DNA from: Furcasterigmium furcatum
Lineage: Eukaryota > Ascomycota > Sordariomycetes > Glomerellales > Plectosphaerellaceae
Assembly: GCA_001599815.1 (NCBI GenBank)
Contig: BCIA01000004.1
Coordinates: forward strand, 1,180,862-1,244,861
Reading direction: 5' to 3'
DNA length: 64,000 bases
The translations under genes were made by a program, and so were the position numbers. Shown here one piece after another: positions 43,598 to 54,518 of this stretch. The notes below the pieces were generated by a model, which searched no databases, had not been told where the DNA came from, and was given only the letters and a program-made list of their open reading frames with translations. Every line of letters starts with the position of its first letter. The stretch's first letter is position 1.

Positions 43598-45137
43598 CTA
43601 CAAGATGCCGGGCAGAGGGCCCGGGATCGGCCCGGGACCCATCCACCCGTCCTGCCCAGCAGCGCGGAGTTTCCTCGTCGCCTCTTCGAGATCGACGCCG
43701 AGAAGACGGGCAAGGACAGGTGTGATCTCGGTGTTGTCATGGCCCCCGGCCAGCTCCCGCTTCAAGAACGACATGAGACACCCCTTGGCATAGGCGACCA
43801 AGCTGACGTCGACGGATGTGTGCTCGAAAGTGCCCCATGACACGCCGACCCTCTTGCTCATCATGCCGACCAGATACGGCTTCCAGTCGTCGATGCCGCT
43901 CGCGACGAGCTCGTCAATCTCCTCCTCCGTGGCGTCCTCGAGCGCGAACCGCGGCAGCAGCGAGTCGACCACGAAGCCGCGCATGTCGGTCCCGTCATAC
44001 GCCATCTGCGCGATGTGCAGCGTGCCGCCCGACGCAGTGGCCTCCTTCATCCTGTAGGGGTTATGGCCGGGGAGGAGGGTCATTCCGCCCGTCTCGTGGT
44101 CGGCGGCGGAGACGAGCACGGTGTCGGGGTGCTGGTCGATGTACTCCTTTACGTGGTCCATGACCTGGTTGTACATGATGCCGTCGTGGAGGATGCTGAC
44201 TGGGTCGTTGTCGTGGCCGGCGTGGTCGATGCGAGAGGCCTCGATCATGAGGAAGAAGCCCTTCTCGGAGTCTCGGGTTGCGCGCGTCAGCGAGTCGATG
44301 GCGACCCTGGATATCTCGAGCAGAGACGGCTGCGCGTTGGTCTGGGCGCGGTCTACCTCGAGCAGCATGGTGCGCTCGTCGAAGAGGCCGATGTACGGCA
44401 GGGCGAGCTCGGTGCCGTTGCCGAGGTCGGCGTCGAACTCGTCGCGGTTGAGAGACACTGTCCAGCCGTTGTCTTTGGCGAAACCAAGGAGGTCGATGTC
44501 ATCGTCGCGGCAGTTCCCGGGCGTGGTCCTAGACATGAACTTGCAGCGGCCGCCACCGAGCATGAGGTCAACGACAGGGCCCAGGGGATGGGCGTATCCG
44601 ATCTGCTGGGCGGTGAGCCTGCCCGAGTCGCCGCGATCGGTGACATGGCCAGAGAAACCGGCAGGCGTCGCGTCGTAGATTGTGGAGGTCGCCACAAGAC
44701 CGGTCCTGAACCCGGCGAGCTTGGCGGCCTCCAGGATGTTGGCGACGGCCTCGCCATCCGGGTTCGTGCCGACGTGTCTGTTGTTGGTCTTGATGCCACT
44801 GCCGTAGGCGGTCGCAGCAGCGGCTGAGTCCGTCACAAAGTTGTTCGCCGAGTGAGTGCGGACCGAGCCGATGGTCTTGATGGTGTTAGTCATGGTTGCT
44901 TGGGAGCTTTGGGAGGACGGCAAGATCACGTACGTAGTCATCGACAAACAGGCCCTCAATTCTAGGGCTGCTGATGGAATCCTCGCCATTAGCGACCTGC
45001 GAAAGGTATGTCCTCAACAGCGTCTGGTGAGTCGGACCGTGTCCGTCAGGGATGACGAAGATCAAGTTGCGGGCCTTTCCAGCAACGGTCTGGGCGAGCA
45101 GACCGCCGGCAACGATGGCAGCCAAAGACAGACGCAT
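43598..45137 (-). CDS. Secreted alkaline phosphatase
   Basis: Hydrolyses phosphate monoesters. Exons 44934-45137 and 43598-44875 with a 58-nt intron give 493 aa. A signal peptide (MRLSLAAIVAGGLLAQTVAG) is followed by LIFVIPDGHGPTHQT. The phosphorylated Ser is in NNFVTDSAAAATAYGSG, and metal-binding motifs are DHAGHDND, AADHETGG and HTSVDVSLVAYA. The intron contains a clear ACTAAC branch site 15 nt before its AAG acceptor. The open frame that continues past the donor is spurious. No C-terminal TM or GPI signal is present, so the enzyme is probably soluble and secreted, unlike vacuolar forms. A TATAAG lies 103 nt upstream. Phosphate-starvation control would be typical. Confidence 0.93.
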
Positions 45138-46995
45138 CTTGACAGCTATGCGAGTATTTTCTGGAGAGGGCTTTGAGAACTCGTTGAGTCGAGACTGACT
45201 CGAGAGGGAAGGCCCAAGGCCCCTTCGGTGCTCGTACTACTTATACCCCAAGATCTCGGCGTAGCAAAGAAGCACATGGTCGCCAAGCCAGACTTCAGGC
45301 TGGGTATCTCTGGCATCAAATGACCGCATATCGATGATGTATTTTCAAGTTCTGCAGGTCAATGGGGCGAGGTTCTGCAGGAAAGTCGATGTTACGGAGG
45401 GGAACGTGGTTTCTGGTGGAGAATATGCGGAGCGGTGAACTCGATGAACAGGACTTTGGCAGACCACGTGGGCTTGGCTCGATCTCGGGCGCGAACCGCT
45501 CGTATGACAGGTCGAGTTTGGGGAGTCTTCCTTTCAACAACCATGGGTTCTTTGTTGACCCGTGGTTCTGGTTCAACGTCCGCCCCCCTTGTCGGCCCAT
45601 CGGAATGCATGCCTCCTCAGCCACGTTCTCGATCCATCGAGTCCTTATGGGCCGAAGGCAGCGATAAGGGAGGGTTCCGGTGAGACAACAACTGATAGCT
45701 GCATCCGTGGATGCCCACTTGCTTGGTCATTCTCTGCCTCGGATCATCTGCCTCGGACACGGAGCGGTCGTGGCCCCGAACGTGGATCGATAGACATTAC
45801 GTGAGTATGTTTTCGAGAAGAGGCTGGTAACCCCATCGGATGCAGCTCTCTAGTTGGAATACTTACCCACGGCTAGATCTGGGGAACGCCCATTACCAAT
45901 TTTTGAAGTATTTCGGCCCTTCGAAACAGATTCCTGCCGTATGGTGGTCGCGCTTCACGCATCCGGTGGGAGTACGGCGACATCCGCAGACGATTGTGAG
46001 GTCATCATTGATATTTATCACATTCGCATGCAATGCTTCAACATAAATTCTCACACCAACCTAGCCGACGTTGCAGCCCCGTTTCTGGCGTGTGGCATGC
46101 ATTCCTAACTGTGCAGTCAGCGACCCTGTATGGGCCGCTTCCATTTGCTGTTCTGCACTTAAGATTTTGGTTCCAGGCATGCTGTACTTTAATAGCCGCT
46201 CTGAGCCGCCCCGGCCTTATGGAAGCCCCTAATTATCCATAAATCCAGCACACGTCGAGGATGACAGGGGATCTCTTCCCCCAGCTTTTACGGCTGAAAT
46301 GCAGTCAAGCGGCGCTGTTGTCGGTTTCTACCAACCCCGTCTGCGCAGCGTAAATTGACAAATCTCATGCTTGGGAATCGCCAAACCTAGCCTCTCGGCT
46401 GAGATGCCGACTGTCTTGGTAGTCCTAGCGTTCACACCCAAGCCACGATCTCGGGCCGGTCCAGACTGTGGATAAGCCTTGGACGAGTGGACTATTGAGG
46501 CTTCAGGGTCTCTTCAGCCCTACCTCGTACGTATCATCAAATGATGCTGCCTGGCGAAGCGGGCTAGACCTGCGCATCATCTGCTTACTCGGCGACCTTC
46601 CGATTTTGGACTCACCCCGGCTATTCGTAAACGAAAACGACACCGCCTCAGTCCAAAGGGGACTAGGTCGCTCTCGCAGCCATGTGCCCGCGTGACTGGT
46701 AAGTACACTTTCCGCCAATGGTCGCGATATGTTGGAGCGGCGGCGACGGTGAAGCAATCTGCAGGATCACACTGCACAGGCCTCCCGTATTGCGGCGTCG
46801 CAGGCGAAGCCCAACAGCATGAAGGATAATTACCGCCAACTTCCCGTCCCCCCTGACTGAAGAGCGCTCCTCCACCTCCTCAATACTCAAAGCTCAATCC
46901 CGCGACTACCTGCTCCGCGCATCATCCCCCACAAGCAACCGGAACTGGAGCCAACCCAGCACTTCACTCCAGCGTCTGTCGCTCGAGTAATCACA
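45138..46995. other. Intergenic, nothing recognised
   Basis: 1.9 kb between divergent genes. Only short frames without signals. Confidence 0.55.
45240..45245 (-). promoter_or_regulatory. TATA-like box of the phosphatase gene
   Basis: TATAAG on the minus strand, 103 nt upstream of the ATG. Confidence 0.4.
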
Positions 46996-47505
46996 ATGCA
47001 GCACCCACGCGCCCTCCTCCTCTTCCTCGCGGCCTACTCGCAAGCAGCATCCGCGTTCAAGTTCACCGGCCCCTCCACCGACGAGCCGCTCGACCTCTCA
47101 GCCCCCATCACCCTCACCTGGGAGCGCGGCGACAGGACCGAGGTCGACTCGTTCAACCTCTTCTTCCACGGCGGCAACGGCACCGATTACGAAGCCGGCG
47201 AGAAGCTGCTCTTCGCCATCGGCCCCGTGGACGTTGACGACGGTAGCTTCGAGTGGGATCCCGTCCCGCGCGTGAGCCGCAACCAGGAGACGCAGGATCA
47301 CCGCCCGGACGTCGAGCCCTTCCACCACTTCTCCAGCGGCAAGGACTACTACTTCTCCGCCTCGTTCGAGGCCGACGAGACTAGCAGCGTCAGCACCGGG
47401 AACTACACGGTGGTGAATTGGGAGGTGAGCGCGGCGGGAAGGATGGCCGTCACGCCGCTCCTCGCGCTGGTTGGCCTTGTCCCTGTGGCGTTCCACTTCC
47501 TGTAG
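46996..47505 (+). CDS. Small GPI-type surface protein, Kre9/Knh1-like fold
   Basis: 169 aa, intronless. A signal peptide (MQHPRALLLFLAAYSQAASA) precedes FKFTGPSTDEPLDLSAP and TLTWERG, the same FxFTxP...EPLxLSxP...xWE layout as the protein at 12081. The middle is acidic and His-rich (DVEPFHHFSSGKDYYF), and one NGT and one NYT glycosylation site are present. A hydrophobic C-terminus (VTPLLALVGLVPVAFHFL) follows a short small-residue segment, fitting a GPI signal. Function is unknown; a cell-wall location is inferred. Confidence 0.75.
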   Translation: MQHPRALLLFLAAYSQAASAFKFTGPSTDEPLDLSAPITLTWERGDRTEVDSFNLFFHGGNGTDYEAGEKLLFAIGPVDVDDGSFEWDPVPRVSRNQETQDHRPDVEPFHHFSSGKDYYFSASFEADETSSVSTGNYTVVNWEVSAAGRMAVTPLLALVGLVPVAFHFL

Positions 47506-48269
47506 TCGTCTTCAGTATAAGTACCGGCCACCGTGTATGATACCAGTAATGGTAATTTCATAATAGATCGAGAGGCATTTGCATGCAGTTCTAACTAGTC
47601 CACTCGTAATAACTGCCGACCGATGCCTTGTTAACGACATGCAGATACTGGGTGCCACTGTAAGAGCTCTAGTGGCGCGGCAGAACCTAGCAGGGTGAGG
47701 GGAGACATGCAAGCATGCGTGTCTGTGGCAGATTATTTTACGGTATACCAGGTCCTGACAACATGCCGGCTTCCAACACAGAATAGCTGTCCCTCACCCA
47801 GTCCAGCTCCGCCAACGCATCAAACGAAAGCGTCACAATGGCGTGTGTACCCGACGTCTACGTTGAACAGGATGGGTAACTTCTGCTCGACCGGTCGCCC
47901 TTCAGTAAGCAAGCCCTTCATGACGCTGGCATACTCGTCCCTGGCGCCCTGAGAGTCATGCCCGAACGCAAAGTCGTTCCTATAGTAAGTTAACTCCAGG
48001 AGTCACCCATCATTGGCTTTGATGATAAAAATTGGAAAAGGGAAAATGCAAGTTGACATTGTATCCAAAACTGCCATCTAATGTCCAGCAATCAAGATTG
48101 CACTTCCCTTCTCCCTTTTTTCTATTTTATTTATTTTCCCTCGTCCCCCCCCCCCCCGAGAGCCATTTAGCTCAGATCTATACGCAACCCACAAACCCTA
48201 AAATGAGTCGCCAGCAACATAGCTGCTAGCTTACTAGAAGCGAGAATTGCTCCCAGCACTTAGAATGGC
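47506..48269. other. Intergenic with low-complexity tracts
   Basis: No gene. T-rich and C-rich runs near 48.11-48.16 kb (10 consecutive C at 48147 or so). Confidence 0.55.
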
Positions 48270-48838
48270 TCAGCAGCCCCCGGCATTCGGGTCAGCACTA
48301 AGTAGCATATTAACGTCTGTCTCTTTCACGGATCTCGGGGAACTTACCGCCACCACCACGCCCCGTTCGAATTCGTGCCTCCATACTGAGGGCATGCGTT
48401 GATGAGGCCTCTGAAGAAACTGAAGCAAGCTGAGTTGGATAGCTCAATGGTCCTACCCTGTAGATTCTGAACTCCGATCACGTTGCGTCTTATATTGTTG
48501 CCCTGCCACCATTCATAGCAGCGATATTTTGTCTGATCGGGCCGATATCCCCCTGGGTTGACCTGAGCGCAGAATTGGCCTGCGTTGTCCAGAGCATTAG
48601 CTTGCTGCCCGGGGTTCTCCCATCTCACTCCAGAGGGGTAGCAAGAGGTGTCCCGAGCAACCAGTTTGTCTGCGCGTTCCTCCACAGCTTCGATACCGTA
48701 TTTCGCGGCGATCTCGTCGGCCACAAGCTCCCAGTCGGTGGTAGAGTCCTCGATGGACGTAACTGTAGAGTCATCGATGGGCGTAGCGATGACCCCCGTG
48801 ACGGCGAAGAGTGCCGCGACAAGCTGTGCCGGTCGCAT
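48270..48838 (-). CDS. Secreted cysteine-containing protein with a 28-nt terminal exon
   Basis: Exons 48348-48838 and 48270-48297, with a 50-nt GT-AG intron, give 172 aa. A signal peptide (MRPAQLVAALFAVTGVIA) and an acidic pro-region are followed by a likely dibasic-type boundary (DKLVAR) and a mature domain starting DTSCYPSG. The mature part holds six cysteines, counting one encoded by the last exon (ADPNAGGC), and a WWWR motif at the splice. Without splicing the protein would stop two codons after the donor region and lose its final Cys. The ending DPNxGxC is one I associate with a recurrent fungal secreted family of unknown function. TATATAAA lies about 120 nt upstream. Confidence 0.82.
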
Positions 48839-49537
48839 GATGGATCTGACAAAGTATATGAACAGGTGGAAGAGCTTGATTTGAGGTTGAGTCTGACTGA
48901 TGGAGTGGTGCTGATGGGGTTAGAAATCCAGCTACTAGAGCTAGAGGTGAATGATGGTTTATATAGACTGTCTCTACAGAACAACGAGGCATTCAGAGTC
49001 GCCACGACGCTCCCATGGAAACCAGACACGCTGACTACCCGACACCGTCGTATTGCGTATAGCTTCTGTCTACGGACTCCCCATGTTGGCTTCCGTGGAC
49101 AGCACCCATGCGCTTAATGCCCAATGCCGCAAAGGTTAGGTGTTCCTTCCATCTACGGACGCCAAGACTCTGATCCTATGGATGTGGTTCAGTCAGCGAT
49201 GGCCTAATATTCGAAATTTCGTCCAGCGGTGTCTATGTCCCAGACGGCGGGTATTACTCAGTCACGGCGGAGTTGAACATCGAAAGGAAGACAGACATGC
49301 ATGTGCTTACTACCCTTACAGAGCACCTCCCATAACCAGCCCCTGTCATGTTCTCGGACTTGAAACTCCGAATATCACTCAGTATCCACCGTGGAGCACT
49401 GCGGTCGCGCGTTTCATGACGGCCCGGAACCCGTCGTTCAGTCGAGATGAACGCTTTAGCATGCCATGACAGAGGCGCGTCTTCACGTGGGCCAATGGGC
49501 TAATCCAAACATCTGCCTCATCAACTCTCCAGGGTAT
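48839..49537. other. Intergenic, nothing recognised
   Basis: About 700 nt; contains the TATA box above, otherwise no structure. Confidence 0.55.
48958..48965 (-). promoter_or_regulatory. TATA box of the secreted protein gene
   Basis: TATATAAA on the minus strand, about 120 nt upstream of the ATG at 48838. Confidence 0.5.
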
Positions 49538-50488
49538 CTAATCGCTTTCGTACTGCAAAAGCTCTCCCAGGAAAACCAATTTACTCATTGCCAGAAATCT
49601 GGTGCTGAGCATGGCCACGGCGGCCAACCCCCAGGCCAGCCCCGTCAGCGCATACGCCGCGCGCGCGGCGGGACCGTCATCATACACGTCCTCCCCTCGG
49701 TAGATATACGTCTCCGGATCCCACTCAGAGGCGTTGATGTGCGAGCACAGCAGCTTTCGGGACATGTTCCCGCCACCGCCACCGCCACCGCCACCGGTGC
49801 CAGGGACGCTCGTGCTGAAGATCATGACCCGCAGGCGGTTGGTGGCGTTGTGCCAGCGCTCGAAGGTCTCGCTCTCGTGGCTGCGGATCAAGACCTCGCC
49901 GGCGCTGACACCGAAGAAGGCGGGCCAGGCGCGGTAGGTCTCGTGCGAAACGGTGAGGTTCCAGCCGTAGGTGGTGCGCGCGGGCCCGCTGCTGACGATG
50001 GGAACGGGGTAGTTGTAGATGAGGGGCGTCGTGAAGCAGAAGGGCTGGTCCTCTTCGGGGGGTATCTAGTCGGTGATGCTGCCGCCGCCGGGCCAGGAGA
50101 GGGAGTGGTAGGTGTTCACGAGGTGGGAGGCGCCGTCGTTGAGGGCGTTGTGGGTGGCATTGATGTCTATATCGGTCGTCAGGGGCGGGCTTTGAAGTTT
50201 GTGTGGTAACGACGACTTACGCCACGTCCACTCGACGTCCGTGTAGTCTCCTGTTGTCAGCTCCGGGTGCTCGTCGTTCACGAAGGGCTTGAAGGTGACG
50301 CTTCTCGATACGCTGGGGTTCCGCATCGACTGGGACAGGGTGCCTCCCTTCTCGGTGTTGCTGTAGTACGGAGAGCCGACGAAATAGTGAGGGTCTTCTG
50401 GGTTCCAGTAGTGGACGTCGCCGTGGACCTCTTGCTGGGCCAGGGCTGCAGTCCCCAGGGCGCTCAGGATTGCGAGAGACTACCTCAT
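49538..50488 (-). pseudogene. Secreted/TM surface-protein gene inactivated by two TAG codons
   Basis: Exons 50221-50488 and 49538-50166 (54-nt GT-AG intron) form one 298-codon frame with two stops. Codon 3 is TAG (50480-50482), inside an otherwise good signal peptide (SLAILSALGTAALA). A second TAG lies at 50066-50068, between GGGSITD and IPPEED. Both are likely TGG codons with one G-to-A change. Downstream the frame stays open through an Asn-rich domain, a (Gly)9 tract at about 49.78 kb and a C-terminal TM segment (LTGLAWGLAAVAML). Intact splice sites and reading frame show recent inactivation. Family not recognised. Confidence 0.72.
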
Positions 50489-50609
50489 GGTGATTGTGCG
50501 GTGGGCTCAGCTGCTGCGCCGGTGTCCACTGGACGGGGCCACGAGCTTGCAGCGATCATTTTTATACAAACGAGAAGTGACTTGGGCGATCCCTTCGAGC
50601 GCTATACTT

Positions 50610-50990
50610 GAAAGTTTATTCTTTGGTCATGGCACGGTCGTACTGCAGAGTCTCGCGGCGGAATGTAAACTTGAGTGCGACATCCTCTCCTCGCCATAAT
50701 CATCGGGCCCGGCGTCCCAAAATAGTTCAGGAACCGCCAAAACGTCGCGTAATACACGTATTCGTCGATCTTGAGCAGCTATTGCGCCAGTGAGACCAGG
50801 TTCTCCCGGTTGTCGGCTGCGAAGTCTCTGGGGCCCCGATGCCTGGCGCAGTCCGACAAAGATTCTGATGGGAGGGTGCCATGTTTCTCGAGATAATGTC
50901 TCGGTGCTCTGTGGGTGTCAGCACTAACCTGGAAGACTCCAGCAGGCGATCTCCTTGGACAGAGGCTGCCGCCAATAAGCTGTCTCATGC
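50610..50990 (-). pseudogene. Degenerate gene fragment
   Basis: A minus-strand segment reads like coding sequence (ENLVSLAQ, stop, LLKIDEYVYYATFWRFL, NYFGTPGP) and then, in another frame, EDVALKFTFRRETLQYDRA before TAA. One in-frame TAG and at least one frame change interrupt it. The protein family is unknown. It lies next to the inactivated surface-protein gene, so the neighbourhood is decaying. Confidence 0.35.
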
Positions 50991-51885
50991 ACAGATATTG
51001 AATGGGGACAACGGATCACCGTCAGGGATGGTATTAAATTGAATGTTGGTGTCAAGAAAAATAGCAAGAAAAAAAGAAAAACCTATCAAGTAAAATTTCA
51101 AGAGTTTCCAGGTCATTGCAACCGGAAAAGACCAGATCCATGGATGGGCAACGGTTATCAACGCTCAAAACTCGGTTGAGGGAATCCGGCTGCTTCTGGT
51201 GGCGCCTGCCTGGACGCCTTCCCGAGACGCTAAAAGCAACTGTAACGGGGTCTTTGTGGGGGCTACTTCAGGGGCAGCGGATGACTCCCCTCACAAGGGC
51301 AAGCTAGGTAGTGCCGAATGAAGTAATTGTCTCAGAATAAAGAAGCCATGATGGTCTGGCATTCATTTGCAAGAAGTTTCCCTTAGGCATCCATCATGAC
51401 CCCGGCAAAACCTCGGTCTCCCCAATGCAGTGAAGTACATCAGGGCATACGTCAACAACGGCGTACCAAGTGCTTGGTGGTGAAACAGGCGCCTTGGCGT
51501 TGGGGCTCCGCCCACTGAAATCCTCCGCTGTCGCGAGGAAACACTGGGTCGCGCTCCGCCGTTGGACCGCTCGCGCGACACGTAAGGCTGATGTTGCCCC
51601 AGCGCAGGCTCCGCCTACGTCACCCCTGCCACTTTTCTTGACATTCACCCGTCGTCGTAAGGGACTTTGGGCTCCGCCTGCAAAATCAACGACGAGGCCT
51701 TCCTCATCTTCACTGCTTCACCTTCCTTCACCTCTCTCGACTCTTCAACCGCAGCAACAACAACATCCTCGCGTGCAGATCTTTACCTGACCTCGCGACA
51801 TTCCAGTCCCCGTCGACCTGCAGCGAATACCGCCTCACGCCACCAACGCATCCCTCCACACACTCATCCACCACCCACTCTCGCC
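50991..51885. other. Intergenic, nothing recognised
   Basis: 895 nt ending in a CT-rich leader for the next gene. Confidence 0.5.
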
Positions 51886-52417
51886 ATGGACAAGGCATCA
51901 GGCTTCATCGGCTCGACGATCGCGGCCTACAACCCGCGCGGCCGCTCCAAGGGCGGCCTCGCCCGCGTCGCCCTAATCTGGTTCATCATGCTCGTCCGCA
52001 CCATCCACGCCATCGTCTACATCGCCCGCAGCGCTATCAACCTGCGCACCGTCGCCCTCATCATCGGTTGCATCTTCGGTGTCCTCGGCACCCTCATCAT
52101 CGCCGTCTGCCTCGCGAGGATCGCCGCCGCCGAGGGGAAGCGCCGCGTCTTCGGCATCAACTGGGTAAGTGCCGCCGCGACAGCCCCCTGCCATTCTGCC
52201 ACCGAGCTGACCATTCCCGCCGCAGGGACCTTTGCATTTCACCATCTTCCTGGGCGTCATCGCCCTCGTCTCCATTGCTCTCTTGATCGGGGCCATCATC
52301 ACCGGGGGAGGCTCCGGTGGCGCCGGCCTCTTCAGCGCGTGGTGCATCGTCTGGGTCATCATCGCGCTCTTCACCATGATCGCGCAGAGGCCTGGCACCA
52401 CCGACACCTATGTCTGA
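51886..52417 (+). CDS. Four-TM membrane protein
   Basis: Exons 51886-52164 and 52226-52417 (61-nt intron) give 156 aa. The start is in ideal context (cgccATGGACAAGG). Four hydrophobic segments are visible: VALIWFIMLVRTIHAIVYIA, VALIIGCIFGVLGTLIIAV, FTIFLGVIALVSIALLIGA and WCIVWVIIALFTMIA, with short loops. This is the MARVEL-like layout common among small fungal membrane proteins. No catalytic motif; function unknown. It converges on another four-TM gene at 52903. Confidence 0.82.
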
Positions 52418-52902
52418 GTGGGATGACGGGAAGAGAACAGCGGAAAGTGACGGATGCGGTCCGGTTTTCTTGAATGCTGGAGGTGAACTTGAGGACGGCC
52501 AGCCATGCGCCCGCGCGCGGATGAAGGGCGGAGAGGGGCAGTATGAGGGAGAGCATCACCCATTACACCCCAATGCTGCCCAGGTCGGTTGTTTGGACGT
52601 TGGCGCATTGACGCAAATTAAGAATACACAGCTTTTATCAACCGCAATCTCCACGTCCCCTCGTGGTCGAGTGGTATTGCCACCACTGAGAACATGGCAC
52701 AACTCGAGTCTGACCTTCATGAAGTTGCGTCGGTCTGAATTCAGGGCCGGGGTTGACTCTTTTTGACTAGGTACTAGCCCATAAGTGAGATCCTTGCTGA
52801 GCATCCGTCGCATTACGGTGCCTAGCCATATCGATCCACGAATCGGTTCATGGCCTGGGCCGAGATAAGAGGCAAGATGGACAATTGAATTCCCAGACGT
52901 CC
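52418..52902. other. Convergent intergenic region
   Basis: 485 nt between the 3' ends of two membrane-protein genes; nothing seen. Confidence 0.55.
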
Positions 52903-53445
52903 TTAATTCTTCTTCTTTCCTCCGACCGCATTGCCGAACGCCTCGATGTTATCCGCCAGAAGAGTTGGCTTGATGCCGAACTTCTCGTGGTGCGCCTCGG
53001 ACGTGGCCTCCATGTGCGCCACCAGCCGCCGGCAAACACCAGTGAGATACTCGAATACGATACCCACGTAGACCCCGGAATTCGCGCAGAACATCGTCTG
53101 GAACAAATTCACCGAGAAGCCGTAGAACGCGGTGTACAGCGTGGCGATGCCGAGGCCCATGGCGCCCGACACGAGGAAACCGCCTGTGGCACGGGGCCAC
53201 GTCGTGTATGCGCATGCGACCAGGAACCCCAGGGCGATGACTTGGAGGTAGCAGTTGAGGACGAAAGTCCCGTCGTATTTCATGCTCCCCGACAGGCCCG
53301 AGTCGATCGCCCATTGGGAGTAGCCGATTGCGCCGTAGAACAGCCAGGAGGAGACAGAGATGGCCAGGAAGACCAGCACTCCGACTGGCGTGCCCGGGGC
53401 AGGGGGGTTTACGACGGGCTGTACGGGCGCGCTTTTTGGATCCAT
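52903..53445 (-). CDS. Four-TM membrane protein
   Basis: 180 aa, intronless. A Pro-rich cytoplasmic N-terminus (MDPKSAPVQPVVNPPAPG) is followed by four hydrophobic segments (VLVFLAISVSSWLFYGAIG, FVLNCYLQVIALGFLVACAY, FLVSGAMGLGIATLYTAFYG, and one around SGVYVGIVFEYLTGV). The tail is basic, ending GGKKKN. MARVEL-like layout; no family assigned. It is not an obvious sequence copy of the convergent neighbour. Confidence 0.8.
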   Translation of the reverse strand: MDPKSAPVQPVVNPPAPGTPVGVLVFLAISVSSWLFYGAIGYSQWAIDSGLSGSMKYDGTFVLNCYLQVIALGFLVACAYTTWPRATGGFLVSGAMGLGIATLYTAFYGFSVNLFQTMFCANSGVYVGIVFEYLTGVCRRLVAHMEATSEAHHEKFGIKPTLLADNIEAFGNAVGGKKKN

Positions 53446-54518
53446 GTCTAACGAACGGTCTCGGGAGTTGACTGAGATGTAGGGCGGTGTTGCAGGTCGA
53501 AATGCGAGGTTGCGCTGGAAAGGATGAGAGGAGTGAGATTCTCGAGATGACGAGGAGTGACCGGGGCAGAGGCAGAGGGTACTCGTATTAATCCATCAGC
53601 CCTGCCGGTTGGTTGTCCGTGCAGGGGAGAGTGGCAGTGTGGCACGATCAGCGGGACCGGAAAAACAGCCGAAAGGGCTGAATGCAACTCTCCACTCGGG
53701 GCTGGATGAGTCCGTGACCATGTTGCGCTTCATTCTGGATGCGGTGAGTAGGTGGTGCTGGTTGACCATGAGATGGGATTTACCCCGCTGTAGAAGACAG
53801 ACGATGTGCCAGCTCGTGCTGCAGGGAGCTATCTAGAATAATATGCTCACCGATTCCCCAAGGCAGTAAGCTTTCGTGGGAAAAGAAACAATCTCACGAT
53901 GTCTGGATCCTCCAAATAACCACGACACGAACCAACGGCACATCCGTGCGGCACAGTCAGTTCGTCGTTGCCGGAGAGGCGGCCTCCCAAAACAGGCTCG
54001 TAACGCCGAGCTTGGCCGTTCTGAGTCCTTGGCGAAGCTTCATGAACCGTAGAGCTGACCACCGAAGGGGAAGTTACCTAGATGGCCCGTCTATTCTCGT
54101 ATCAACAAAAGAGTAACAGTTTTCGAGACGGCGGAGTTGATCTCTCAATCTGTTAGAGGAGGTAATTCCCTGGGCAGTTCCCCTTTTTTCCTCGGCAACG
54201 GCGACATCGTCACATCAGCTTTCAGTGCATTCGGGGGTCTTTGTAAGTAACCCCCCTTTGAGGACGCTGGCAGGTGTTTCTGAGAAATCTCCGGTTACTC
54301 ACAACGGGAATGTCTCGATGAGCATGTAATACGCCTGTCTCTCACCACCCTGAAATCCCACCATTTGGTAATGCCGCCAACTCATTTAAGGTAGGAGTTT
54401 CTCCAGTTCCACAACTCGTCGAGGATGTCGCCCCTGACGCCCTTCAGAGCGCAGAAAGTGGCTGCCGTCTCGAGTCTCTCGACCCCGCGGAATGGCGACG
54501 CGCTCCATCCGTCCTCCC
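53446..54518. other. Intergenic, nothing recognised
   Basis: 1.07 kb between two minus-strand genes; promoter of the four-TM gene and 3' flank of the repeat protein. Confidence 0.55.

Noticed and set aside
44903..44933. 31-nt intron in the alkaline phosphatase
   Set aside because: A 58-nt intron with ACTAAC branch site fits phase and family sequence better.
48140..48165. Poly-C/T tracts as a regulatory element
   Set aside because: Simple low-complexity sequence with no partner motif.
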